Shown: positions 26,998 to 35,163 of the stretch, one piece after another
Layout: each line of letters opens with the position of its first letter
How positions within the stretch are numbered: the first letter of the stretch is position 1
NCBI GenBank assembly: GCA_017640725.1
Contig: JAEPQB010000001.1
Coordinates: 372,001-436,000 of the forward strand
DNA: 64,000 bases
Source: Kordiimonadaceae bacterium
GTDB taxonomy: Bacteria > Pseudomonadota > Alphaproteobacteria > Sphingomonadales > Kordiimonadaceae
Direction: 5' to 3'
Program-made: the position numbers and the translations under genes
The notes under the pieces: model-generated
What the model saw: the letters and a program-made list of their open reading frames with translations, nothing else
The model's database searches: none
Told to the model about the DNA's origin: nothing

Positions 26998-28193
26998 AGG
27001 GACGCAAGTGCTGCGAGCCCTCGCTCGAAAGTTTCATCGTCCGAGCATAAAATCATGCGCAGGCTCGAGGCACTTGTTGGCCCATACACAAAACCCGGAA
27101 TAGCTGCCACCTTGTGGGTTTCCAGTAGCCAGTCTGCAACGGCTCTACCGGCACCCTCTGCGTTTTCTTGCCCTAACCTGGCAGCCAAATCGCTCACATC
27201 CGGGAAGGCAAACATGCTGCCCAGCGGCTTTCGCCTCCAAACAAAACCCTTTTCAGGTATCAGTGTTTCGATCAACTGGTTCGCCCTGCGACCAAGAAGG
27301 TCCGAAGTCTCATCCATCCACTTGTCGGCGCTTTCATCAGAGATGAGACGCAGGGCGATCCGTTCCGAAAGAATATTGACACCCAGATACATATAATCAT
27401 GCAGTTTAGCGGCCAAATCGATAACTGGTGCTGGCGCGCACATCCAACCGATGCGCAGCCCGGGCACACCATATTTTTTTGAAAAACTGTTGATTAGTAT
27501 CGAGCGATCATTGAGAGCAGACACAGCCCGCGCCGGCTTGTGAGGCCGCGCAAATGCCATACTGTCATAGACTTCATCATGAATGAGCCACAGGCCTTGT
27601 TTTTCAACAAAATCGCTCAGCCCAGCAAAATCCTTATCACTCAACACATAACCACTTGGGTTTTCCGGTGAGTTCACAATAAGCGCTTTGGCTTTGCCGT
27701 TTACTCCCCAGTCCGGTGCATTTTCATACTCATGCTCAGTGATTTGCCGCGAAACGCACTCAGGTTGACGCCCCAAGGTTTGTAAGGCCCTTGAATAGAG
27801 CATGTAGCTGGGGTCGGTGATCAACACGCGCTCACCAGGATCAGTGGTCACCAATGCCGCCAAACTGATGGCTTCAACACCACCGTGAGTGATCAAAATT
27901 TCACTGTCGGGGTCAACCTGTAGGCCATAGCGCCGGTCATAATAATGCGCGATCGCCGCACGCAATTCAGGCATACCCCGATTACTCTCGTAGCGCTTGC
28001 TGGCGTCCAAAAACGCGCCCCAGTTCAGGTCCATTTCCTCAATAGCCTGCTTGCTTGAACACGGCGGGCCAAATGCAGGTTCGCCGAAAGCCATGTTGAT
28101 GACACCTGGAACACTTTTCGCTTTTTCCGCCATTGCTTTTGTGGCGTACCCGTCAAGGCTCAGCAGCTGCGGACTTAGTTCTGGCAGATTCAC
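26994..28193 (-). CDS. PLP-dependent class I/II aminotransferase
   Basis: 399 residues with the fold-type I signature. The PLP lysine is K239 in NSFSKKYGVPGLRIGW, with NSPENPSGYVL (the Asn contacting PLP), HDEVYDSMAF (the Asp pairing with the ring nitrogen) and a C-terminal arginine region SSLRMILCSDDETF. The start is a GTG at 28193 behind GGAG. It is divergent from the PEP mutase gene across 145 bp. Known 2-aminoethylphosphonate transaminases are usually class V enzymes, so if it acts on phosphonoacetaldehyde or phosphonopyruvate it is a non-standard choice. Ordinary aspartate/alanine-type transamination is the alternative. Confidence 0.85.
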   Translation of the reverse strand: MNLPELSPQLLSLDGYATKAMAEKAKSVPGVINMAFGEPAFGPPCSSKQAIEEMDLNWGAFLDASKRYESNRGMPELRAAIAHYYDRRYGLQVDPDSEILITHGGVEAISLAALVTTDPGERVLITDPSYMLYSRALQTLGRQPECVSRQITEHEYENAPDWGVNGKAKALIVNSPENPSGYVLSDKDFAGLSDFVEKQGLWLIHDEVYDSMAFARPHKPARAVSALNDRSILINSFSKKYGVPGLRIGWMCAPAPVIDLAAKLHDYMYLGVNILSERIALRLISDESADKWMDETSDLLGRRANQLIETLIPEKGFVWRRKPLGSMFAFPDVSDLAARLGQENAEGAGRAVADWLLETHKVAAIPGFVYGPTSASSLRMILCSDDETFERGLAALASL

Positions 28194-28248
28194 GCTCTTT
28201 CACTCCAAAGTGATGCAAATGCTTGCGACAAAACAACATTTGCGATGA

Positions 28249-28265
28249 CAGACCGCGTGGGTCTG
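28249..28265. promoter_or_regulatory. Inverted repeat in the aminotransferase/pepM divergent region
   Basis: CAGACC and GGTCTG surround a 5-nt spacer, between the divergent aminotransferase (start 28193) and PEP mutase (start 28339) genes. It could be a shared operator; a weaker pair CAAATG/CATTTG lies just beside it (28216-28242). Confidence 0.35.
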
Positions 28266-28338
28266 GGCTAAAAAGGGTTGTTGTCCCCAGTGGCAGTATG
28301 CTGATGAAAACTTCAAGTGCAACAGGTCGGTACCCGCA

Positions 28339-29253
28339 TTGAGCCATAACCCAACACAACAAAATCTGAGCCCCGCCACAAAGCTGAGAGCCTTGCTTGA
28401 AAACAACGCGCTTGGCTTCATTATGGAAGCCCATAATGCCCTGTCGGCCAAGCTGGCCACAGACGCAGGCTTTGAAGCTTTGTGGGCGTCAAGCCTGACC
28501 CTTTCCGCGTCAATGGGACTTCGGGACGCCAATGAGCTCAGCTGGTCACAGGTTTTGGACCTTGTGGACCCCATGCTTGAATTCGTTGAAACACCCGTCC
28601 TTGTGGACGCTGACAGCGGTTACGGCGACTTTAATATCTTTGGCCGGTTTGTGCGGAAAGCTTCAGAACGCGGAGTCGCAGGCGTTTGCATTGAAGATAA
28701 AGCTTTTCCCAAAAGGAATTCCTTCGCAAACACCAGCCACGAACTCGCTGACATTGATGACTTTTGCGGCATGATACGGGCCGCGAAAGACCAACAGAAT
28801 TCTGATGAGTTTTGCGTTGTTGCACGCACCGAAGCTTTTGTTGCGGGTGCGGGCCTCTCAGAGGCTCTCGAAAGAGCCAGCAACTATGAAGTGGCTGGGG
28901 CTGACGCGCTTTTTGTGCACTCCAAACAAAAAACCGCATTCGAAATTGAGTCATTCTGCCGAAGCTGGAACGGCAATATCCCGCTTGTGATAGCACCAAC
29001 AACCTATGCTTCAACACCCACGGCCGATTTTGTGCGATTGGGTATTGCCGCAGTCATCTGGGCGAATCACGGGCTACGCGCCGCAATAAAAGCGATGCAG
29101 GACAGTTATCAACAGATTGCTGCCGAACGGTCAGTGGCTGGCTTGGAGGGCAACATTACATCAGTCAGCGAATTACTGGACATCACCGGTACGGAAGACC
29201 TCATTAAGAAGCAAGACGCATATCGTCCACCGATTAAGAAATCGGGGTCGTAA
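28339..29253 (+). CDS. pepM: Phosphoenolpyruvate mutase
   Basis: The 304-residue isocitrate lyase-superfamily enzyme rearranges PEP to phosphonopyruvate, forming the C-P bond. The diagnostic PEP mutase motif EDK-x5-NS is intact (E119, D120, K121, N127, S128: EDKAFPKRNSF), as is the metal-binding VDADSGYGD at about 89-97. This separates it from oxaloacetate hydrolases and methylisocitrate lyases. No ATG precedes the conserved core; a TTG at 28339 is the best start, with only a weak AGG upstream, so the N-terminus is uncertain by a few residues. Phosphonopyruvate decarboxylase follows 3 nt after the stop, which pulls the unfavourable mutase equilibrium forward. Confidence 0.92.
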   Translation: MSHNPTQQNLSPATKLRALLENNALGFIMEAHNALSAKLATDAGFEALWASSLTLSASMGLRDANELSWSQVLDLVDPMLEFVETPVLVDADSGYGDFNIFGRFVRKASERGVAGVCIEDKAFPKRNSFANTSHELADIDDFCGMIRAAKDQQNSDEFCVVARTEAFVAGAGLSEALERASNYEVAGADALFVHSKQKTAFEIESFCRSWNGNIPLVIAPTTYASTPTADFVRLGIAAVIWANHGLRAAIKAMQDSYQQIAAERSVAGLEGNITSVSELLDITGTEDLIKKQDAYRPPIKKSGS

Positions 29254-29256
29254 GCA

Positions 29257-30399
29257 GTGCTAAACGCTTCTGATTTTCTAGATGCGCTCGTAACAAATGA
29301 TTTTTCTTTTTCTTCTGGTGTGCCCTGTTCATTCCTGAAAGGCCCCATGCAGCTCCTGGCCAACAATGGCAGCTATGTGGCGGCCAGCATAGAAGGCGAA
29401 GCAGCGGCAATTGCCGCCGGTGCTTGGCTGGCTGGAAAACATTCGGCCGTGTTCAGCCAAAACTCAGGACTCGGGAATTTGGTGAATCCGCTGACGTCGC
29501 TCAATCAGCCGTTTAAAATTCCGACACTTTTGGTGGTTGGTTGGCGCGCTGCACCCGGTGTCGAAGACGAACCCCAGCACAGACTGATGGGTAGCATAAC
29601 CAAGGAAATGCTAGAGTTGATGGAAGTGGAAGTCGTCGAATTGTCCGCTAGTGAACCGGTGATGCGACAGCAGGTGAAAGAAGCCGCGACCGAGGTGAAA
29701 ACACATCGTAAATCCGTTGCGCTTCTCGTCCGTCCAGACTGTTTTAGAGACGATCCTGAACAGCTTACTCGGCCATTACTGCCTCCGCGGCCACGCGGCA
29801 TATTGCATTCTTTGATGGGGAACGAGGAGAAGCCGAGCCGCCACCAAGCCTTGGAGGCTTTTCAAGACATAGTCTCATCCGATGCCGCTGTGATTGCCAC
29901 CACGGGTAAGTGTGGCAGAGAACTTTTCACGCTGAATGACCGCGACCAAAATTTCTACATGGTGGGCTCGATGGGCTCAGCAAGCGCCATAGGACTTGGA
30001 ATTGCTTGTGCGCAACCATCAAGGCCTGTTTTTGTCCTAGACGGTGACGGGGCGGCACTGATGCGGCTCGGCACAATGTCGACGATCGGCCAACAAAGTC
30101 CAAAAAACCTGGTCCACATCATTTTGGACAATGGAGCACACGACTCGACAGGCGGCCAATCGACAGGTTCAGAATCAATAGACTTTCCGAATGTTGCGCT
30201 GGCCTGTGGTTACGCTGCGGCATGGCAATGCGGTGCAATTTCCTGTTTTGATAAAGCGCTCAAACAAGCCAGCAGCACAGAAGGACCAACTCTGGTTCAC
30301 CTCACCATAAGACCAGGCTCAATTAAGAACCTCGGACGACCAACTGTGCTGCCCCATGAGGTTGCAGACAGGTTCCGGCAGTTTTTACTGAAAGCCTAA
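29257..30399 (+). CDS. ppd: Phosphonopyruvate decarboxylase
   Basis: The 380-residue thiamine-diphosphate enzyme converts phosphonopyruvate to phosphonoacetaldehyde. The N-terminal pyrimidine-binding half has FSSGVPCSFLKG and the cofactor-activating glutamate in SIEGEAAAIAAGAWLAG. The C-terminal half holds the ThDP/Mg motif, starting VLDGDGAALMRLG and ending VHIILDNGAHDSTGGQ. Length and the GVPCSFLK segment are typical for Ppd rather than acetolactate synthase. The start is a GTG, coupled to pepM. Its stop overlaps by 4 bp the stop of the convergent permease gene. Confidence 0.92.
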   Translation: MLNASDFLDALVTNDFSFSSGVPCSFLKGPMQLLANNGSYVAASIEGEAAAIAAGAWLAGKHSAVFSQNSGLGNLVNPLTSLNQPFKIPTLLVVGWRAAPGVEDEPQHRLMGSITKEMLELMEVEVVELSASEPVMRQQVKEAATEVKTHRKSVALLVRPDCFRDDPEQLTRPLLPPRPRGILHSLMGNEEKPSRHQALEAFQDIVSSDAAVIATTGKCGRELFTLNDRDQNFYMVGSMGSASAIGLGIACAQPSRPVFVLDGDGAALMRLGTMSTIGQQSPKNLVHIILDNGAHDSTGGQSTGSESIDFPNVALACGYAAAWQCGAISCFDKALKQASSTEGPTLVHLTIRPGSIKNLGRPTVLPHEVADRFRQFLLKA

Positions 30400-32042
30400 A
30401 ACTTGTTCTTGCTCGATACTCTGTTGAGCAGCAAAACCGGCAATAGTCCAACAAGCACAATTGCAAGTGCCGCTGTTGAAGCCTCAGCAAGCCGCTCGTC
30501 GCTTGCCAAGCGATAGACACGTGTTGCCAGTGTTTCAAAATTAAATGGGCGCAATATTAGGGTTGCCGGCAACTCCCGCATCACATCAACAAATACGAGC
30601 AACATGGCGGCAGCCAAACTTGGACGCAAAAGCGGCATATGAATTTTGCGCACAACGCCGCTAGGTGATTCACCCAAACTCCGCGCTGCTGCGTCCATTG
30701 ACGGCGAAATAGTCGCGAGCCCACCACTCACAGAGTTGAAGGACACGGTCAGAAAGCGAACAACATAGGCATAGACCAGCAAAACCGTGGTGCCACTCAG
30801 CACCAAACCGCCAGTCCAGCCAAAATTGTCCGCCATAAAACCCGTAAGCGCACGATCATAGTTACCAATAGGGCCGAGCAAGGCAATCGCAAGCATCAAT
30901 CCTGGCAACGCATATCCAAGTGTTGATAGTCGAATGGCGACTTTTGTGGCTGGGCTTTCGCTCAGTCTTTGTGCATACGCAAGCAGTAGCGCTAAACCAG
31001 TTGCCACAATCGCTGCAACCACAGCAACGCTCACACTGTTAGTTAGAAAATCAATAAACCCTCGGCCTAGCAATTGGTCGCCACCTTCAAAAGTGTACGC
31101 CAGCAAACTAACCATCGGCACAATAAAGCCAATCGTTACGGGAGCAAAACAAAATGCCAAAGCACCCCACTTCGCCCAGCCCTGGAGCTGCATTGGTATG
31201 AATTTGCCGTGGGCAGTTCCACTATCGAACCGGCCACGCCGACCCAGGCTTTCAAACCCAATGAGTGCAATAACAAACACCAGCATGATCGCCGCCAGTT
31301 TCATGGCAGCCAGCTTCTCCCCCATGGCAATCCAGGTACGGAAAATGCCGGTACTGAATGTAGGGATTGCGAAATAATCGACGACGCCAAAATCAGCAAG
31401 TGTTTCCATCAAAACCAATGCCAAGCCGCCAGCAATCGCCGGCCGTGCGGCAGGAAGTGCTACTCGAACAAACGCAGAGAATGGCGAATGGCCCAATGTC
31501 CGCGCAGCCTCAAAATGCACACCAGCCCGCGTCGCAAATGCGTTGCGAGCCAGCAAGTAGATGTAGGGATACAGAACCAAACTTAGCAGAAGTGCTGCTC
31601 CCGGTAGACTTCGGATGGCTGGAAACCAGTACTGGCCAGCTTCCAGGCCAAAACTCGACCGGATCCAAGTTTGAACAGGTCCTGCGAAGTCCAAAAGGTC
31701 AGTGTATAAATAAGCCACCACATAAGCAGGGGCAGCGAGTGGCAAAACCAGGAGCCAACTCACTGTTTTTTTGCCCGGAAAATCGGTTGCCGCCACGAGC
31801 CACGCCGTTGGCACGCCCAGCAGGCAGGAAAACACGGCAACTAACGCCATCAAAGTAAGGGAGTTCCACACATATCCGCTTAACGTCGTTTCAAGCAAAT
31901 GGTCCCATGCAGCGCCGCCCGGCACAAATAGATGGAATAGCAACACCCCAATTGGCAACACCATACCTGCTGCGACAAGCAAAGACGCAAAGGTCCATCC
32001 AGACAGGTCAGCTTTGCGCATTATCGTGTCCATGCTCGTCAT
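30396..32042 (-). CDS. fbpB: Fe(III) ABC transporter fused permease (FbpB-like)
   Basis: A 548-residue inner-membrane permease with two homologous halves and about twelve helices. Both ATPase-contact (EAA) loops are visible: EAARTLGHSPFSAFVRVALPAARP at about 175-198 and DAAARSLGESPSGVVRKIHMPLLRP near 440-465 (partly quoted). This double-length arrangement is typical of Fbp/Sfu/Hit iron transporters and some thiamine or 2-aminoethylphosphonate systems. It is divergent from the ATPase gene across 121 bp. The binding protein encoded nearby carries iron-type tyrosines and a Fur-like box, so iron is favoured over phosphonate. Confidence 0.82.
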   Translation of the reverse strand: MTSMDTIMRKADLSGWTFASLLVAAGMVLPIGVLLFHLFVPGGAAWDHLLETTLSGYVWNSLTLMALVAVFSCLLGVPTAWLVAATDFPGKKTVSWLLVLPLAAPAYVVAYLYTDLLDFAGPVQTWIRSSFGLEAGQYWFPAIRSLPGAALLLSLVLYPYIYLLARNAFATRAGVHFEAARTLGHSPFSAFVRVALPAARPAIAGGLALVLMETLADFGVVDYFAIPTFSTGIFRTWIAMGEKLAAMKLAAIMLVFVIALIGFESLGRRGRFDSGTAHGKFIPMQLQGWAKWGALAFCFAPVTIGFIVPMVSLLAYTFEGGDQLLGRGFIDFLTNSVSVAVVAAIVATGLALLLAYAQRLSESPATKVAIRLSTLGYALPGLMLAIALLGPIGNYDRALTGFMADNFGWTGGLVLSGTTVLLVYAYVVRFLTVSFNSVSGGLATISPSMDAAARSLGESPSGVVRKIHMPLLRPSLAAAMLLVFVDVMRELPATLILRPFNFETLATRVYRLASDERLAEASTAALAIVLVGLLPVLLLNRVSSKNKF

Positions 32043-32163
32043 AAAGGGTGCCTTGAGGACAGTTTAGTCCGCTATTGTTTGAACTCTGATTTCTGTTTAT
32101 CAGATAACTCTGGCTTCGCAATCCATAGAAACCAGAGCCGCAATGTGATGAAAGGACCCTTGC

Positions 32164-33201
32164 ATGGGTTTGGTGTTCCAAAATATATCGCACTCATATG
32201 GAGAGGGCCGCGTACTTGACGACGTTAGCCTAGAAGCGAATTCGGGCGAAATAACCTGTCTGCTGGGCCCTTCTGGTTGCGGAAAAACGACACTTTTGCG
32301 CCTTGCAGCCGGTCTCATGCCTCTTCAATCTGGGCAGATCAGCTTGGATGACTTGACCCTGGCAACTCAGCATCGATCGACACCGCCTGAGGAAAGGCCC
32401 GTGGGTCTTGTTTTTCAGGAAGGGGCCCTATTTCCTCACATGACGGTCGAAGAGAATATCGCTTTTGGCATCGCCGCGACCCCTGACAGCCAAGAGCGTG
32501 TTCAAAGCCTTTTGAAAACTATCGACCTCGTGGGGTATGAAAACCGCCACCCGCACTCTTTGTCAGGTGGTCAGCAGCAAAGGGTCGCTCTTGCCAGGGC
32601 GTTAGCACCTTCACCCAGCGTTCTTTTGCTCGATGAACCATTTGCCAATATTGACAGCCAATTACGCCAAGACCTGCGTGCCGAAACCCGTCAAACGCTG
32701 AAAGCAAGCGGCACAGCTGCAATACTGGTAACGCATGATCCCGATGAAGCGCTGGAAATGGCCGATCGCATTGCCATATTAGACAAAGGGAAAATTGTGC
32801 AGTTCGACACACCAAGAGAATTGCTCGACAATCCTATTACCATCGAAATCGCGACCCTTTTTACCCGAAGCAAAATTATGCTTGCCAAAGTAGACGGCAA
32901 CCGTATGGTCACGAGCTTCGGTGAGTGGCCCATCGAATGCTTAAAAAATGCAGACTCCTTGCCAAAATCACCGCGGTTAGTTGTGCGTCAGAATGTCTTG
33001 CAAGTTGAACAAATGGAGGGCGCCAGCAACACCATCAAACTTGTGCGCCCGTCGCCGCATGGCCACCTGATTACCGTACAAGGTAGCGACAATTTTGAAC
33101 TTGATGTTCAACTGGAAGACATATCTGGCCTTGCAGAAGGCATGCCCGTTGTCATTACGCCAAAAGAGGCATCAATTTTGGCTTTTTCCGCAACAGAATA
33201 A
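32164..33201 (+). CDS. fbpC: Fe(III) ABC transporter ATP-binding protein (FbpC-like)
   Basis: A 345-residue ABC ATPase: Walker A GPSGCGKTTLLRLAAG (residues about 37-52), Q-loop VFQEGALFPHMTV, signature LSGGQQQRVALARAL, Walker B VLLLDEPFANID, and H-loop VTHDPDEAL. A C-terminal TOBE-like regulatory region follows (about 240-345). The length and Q-loop are those of iron/spermidine-type importers. RBS AAAGGA precedes the ATG. The binding-protein gene lies 99 bp downstream with its own Fur-like site. Confidence 0.88.
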   Translation: MGLVFQNISHSYGEGRVLDDVSLEANSGEITCLLGPSGCGKTTLLRLAAGLMPLQSGQISLDDLTLATQHRSTPPEERPVGLVFQEGALFPHMTVEENIAFGIAATPDSQERVQSLLKTIDLVGYENRHPHSLSGGQQQRVALARALAPSPSVLLLDEPFANIDSQLRQDLRAETRQTLKASGTAAILVTHDPDEALEMADRIAILDKGKIVQFDTPRELLDNPITIEIATLFTRSKIMLAKVDGNRMVTSFGEWPIECLKNADSLPKSPRLVVRQNVLQVEQMEGASNTIKLVRPSPHGHLITVQGSDNFELDVQLEDISGLAEGMPVVITPKEASILAFSATE

Positions 33202-33223
33202 CAATTGCAATTCCGTTGGTTTC

Positions 33224-33238
33224 TGATAATCATTCTTA
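33224..33238. promoter_or_regulatory. Fur-box-like site upstream of fbpA
   Basis: TGATAATCATTCTTA matches the 7-1-7 Fur pattern (TGATAAT, 1 nt, imperfect inverse), 62 bp before the fbpA start. Iron-responsive regulators in some alphaproteobacteria are RirA or Irr instead, so the identity of the binder is inference. Confidence 0.5.
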
Positions 33239-33300
33239 ACAAGGGCCGTGAATTCACTTTCCGGCAACTAACTATTATCGATTAAGCGAGGAAATCCCTG

Positions 33301-34365
33301 ATGTTTCGAAACGCCCTTTTAGCCACCACCGGGGCTTTGGTACTGGCTGCGTGCAGCCAAAATGAGAACAATGCCGGCAACGAAAATGCCGAGTCAGCCA
33401 AAACGGAAATAGCTGGTGAAGTGAATGTTTATTCTTCCCGGCACTATGATACCGATTTGGCCCTGTATGATGAGTTCACTGCAGCAACGGGGATCAAGAT
33501 CAACTTGATTGAGGCCGGTGCTGATGCCCTGATTGAACGCATCAAAAGCGAAGGTGAGTATAGCCCGGCTGATGTTCTGATTACCGTAGATGCGGGCCGT
33601 CTGTGGCGAGCCGAAGAAGCTGATATTCTGGATACCGTTTCTTCGGAAACGTTAAGCAGTCGCGTGCCAGCATACCTGCGCCACCCCGAAGGCCTTTGGT
33701 ATGGCCTGTCTAAGCGAGCACGCGTCATTATTTATAACAAAGCGGCGGGCAAACCAGAGGTTTTGGATAATTACGCCGACCTTGCAGACCCCAGCAATTC
33801 TGGCAAAGTCTGCATTCGCTCCAGCTCAAATATCTACAACATTTCACTGATGGCGAGCATGGTCAGCCACTTGGGCGCCGAAGCCGCAGAAAACTGGGCC
33901 AAAGGCGTTGTTGCCAACTTTGCACGCGATCCGCAAAGCAATGACACGGGCCAAATCCAAGCTGTGGCAAGCGGCGAATGTGGAATAGCCGTCGTGAACA
34001 CCTACTACCTGGCCCGATATGTCGCCTCAAATGACCCCGAGCTCAACGCCATTGCAGATTCAGTCGGTGTTGTGTTTCCGGATCAAGACGGGCGCGGTAC
34101 GCACGTCAACATCAGCGGTGCAGGCGTTGTGAAAGGCGCGCCCAACCGGGAAAATGCCGTTAAATTCATCGAATATTTAACGGAAGACCAAGCGCAGAAT
34201 TATTTTGCCAACGGCAATAATGAATACCCTGCCGTTCCCGGCGTCGCCCCTGCAGCTGCAGTCGTGACGCTCGGCTCCTTCAAGGAAGATGAATTGAACG
34301 CTTCTTTGCTGGGTCAAAATCAGGCTGAAGCCGTGCGTGTTTTCGACCGGGCGGGATGGCAATAA
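33301..34365 (+). CDS. fbpA: Fe(III)-binding periplasmic lipoprotein (FbpA/FutA-like)
   Basis: A 354-residue extracytoplasmic binding protein with lipobox LVLAAC (Cys18) followed by an Asn/Glu-rich linker. The mature domain starts EVNVYSSRHYDTD, the ferric-binding start motif with its tyrosine and histidine. It also carries NTYYLARY, the paired tyrosines that coordinate iron in FbpA/FutA proteins. ADVLITVDAGRLWRA and HVNISGAGVV are further family segments. The lipid anchor is unusual for a Gram-negative FbpA but known. A Fur-like site lies upstream. Confidence 0.88.
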   Translation: MFRNALLATTGALVLAACSQNENNAGNENAESAKTEIAGEVNVYSSRHYDTDLALYDEFTAATGIKINLIEAGADALIERIKSEGEYSPADVLITVDAGRLWRAEEADILDTVSSETLSSRVPAYLRHPEGLWYGLSKRARVIIYNKAAGKPEVLDNYADLADPSNSGKVCIRSSSNIYNISLMASMVSHLGAEAAENWAKGVVANFARDPQSNDTGQIQAVASGECGIAVVNTYYLARYVASNDPELNAIADSVGVVFPDQDGRGTHVNISGAGVVKGAPNRENAVKFIEYLTEDQAQNYFANGNNEYPAVPGVAPAAAVVTLGSFKEDELNASLLGQNQAEAVRVFDRAGWQ

Positions 34366-34380
34366 ACCTTACAGTTTTCT

Positions 34381-34402
34381 GGTCAGTGTTTTGGCGCTGA
34401 CC
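34381..34402. terminator. Hairpin between convergent fbpA and piuC
   Basis: GGTCAG and CTGACC pair around a 10-nt loop in the short convergent gap. It overlaps the first base of the piuC stop. No clear T-run, so a weak bidirectional terminator at best. Confidence 0.35.
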
Positions 34403-35079
34403 TACACCTCCGCCCACATGCGCAACAGATTTGAAATGCTCTTGTCGAGTGTAAGCAATTCAGCGGACTGACCCGGCAATTTACCAACCAATTCTGCGCG
34501 CAGGTTTTCCAAATCAAACAAAAGTTCGCGCTGGCTTGGGTCACGCACCATACTTTCAATCCAACCGACGCAGGCCAGGCGGGTACCGGATGTAACCGGG
34601 GCCACTTGATGGATACTGGATGACGGGTAAAGGACCATGTCCCCCGCTGCGGGCTTCAGTGACTGCACGGCGCCCGGCAGATCGATGGTAAGCTCACCAC
34701 CTTCATATTCGTCTGGCTGTGACAAAAACAGGGTGAAGGAAATATCCGAGCGCAGCCGCGATCCTGCAGGCCCCATGATGGCATTGTCGGTATGAAATCC
34801 GTACCCACCAGCTGTTTCCGTTTTGCTGATCAGCAACCGGGAGAAGCGCTTTGGCCGGGCAGCAGCTTGCACCACGGGGTGGGCCTTTAAGATCGCCATC
34901 AAAGCATCATGAAGTTTTGCGCCTTTGCCAGAACGCAAGTCGGCCTGCTCGTTTTTTTTGGCCTTCTTTGCCCTGCCCCCAGCAGTTGTGCCTCCGTCCC
35001 TCCACGTGAGAGTTTTCAAGGAGTTCCGGGTATCTGTAAGTGTCTGGCTATCCAGGACTTCGGCGAGTGTAAGCAGCAT
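34402..35079 (-). CDS. piuC: PKHD-type Fe(II)/2-oxoglutarate hydroxylase (PiuC/YbiX-like)
   Basis: 225 residues, with the double-stranded beta-helix iron ligands in YGFHTDNAIMG (HxD) and SSSIHQVAPVTSGTRLACVGW (distal His and the 2-oxoglutarate arginine). Family members are about 225 residues and start MLL, as here. PiuC genes typically sit beside siderophore receptor genes and are iron-repressed; here the gene lies between fbpA and an acidic-repeat lipoprotein gene. A Fur-like site lies 11 bp upstream of the ATG, in the divergent region. The native substrate is not established. Confidence 0.85.
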   Translation of the reverse strand: MLLTLAEVLDSQTLTDTRNSLKTLTWRDGGTTAGGRAKKAKKNEQADLRSGKGAKLHDALMAILKAHPVVQAAARPKRFSRLLISKTETAGGYGFHTDNAIMGPAGSRLRSDISFTLFLSQPDEYEGGELTIDLPGAVQSLKPAAGDMVLYPSSSIHQVAPVTSGTRLACVGWIESMVRDPSQRELLFDLENLRAELVGKLPGQSAELLTLDKSISNLLRMWAEV

Positions 35080-35089
35080 GAATTACCTG

Positions 35090-35106
35090 TTGAGAATCGT
35101 TTGCAA
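35090..35106. promoter_or_regulatory. Fur-box-like site between piuC and the acidic-repeat lipoprotein gene
   Basis: TTGAGAATCGTTTGCAA resembles Fur boxes of the TGAGAATCATTTGCA type. It lies 11 bp before the piuC ATG and 57 bp before the lipoprotein ATG, so it could control both directions. Confidence 0.5.
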
Positions 35107-35163
35107 GAACCTGGGTGCGATTGTATAAGCAATCAAAAGCATCTTCCAAGGGGATAAGCAAAA

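Noticed and set aside
28339-29253. pepM gene as methylisocitrate or isocitrate lyase
   Set aside because: The EDK-x5-NS motif and the directly linked ppd gene identify PEP mutase; lyases carry KKCGH-type motifs absent here.
32043-32163. Fur box between fbpB and fbpC
   Set aside because: The TTATCAGATAACTC region is AT-rich but does not match a 7-1-7 Fur pattern well enough.
30396-34365. ABC system as a 2-aminoethylphosphonate transporter beside pepM/ppd
   Set aside because: The binding protein has the YSSRHYDTD and NTYYLARY iron-type motifs and a Fur-like box, and piuC is adjacent, so iron is the better explanation. The phosphonate option is not fully excluded.
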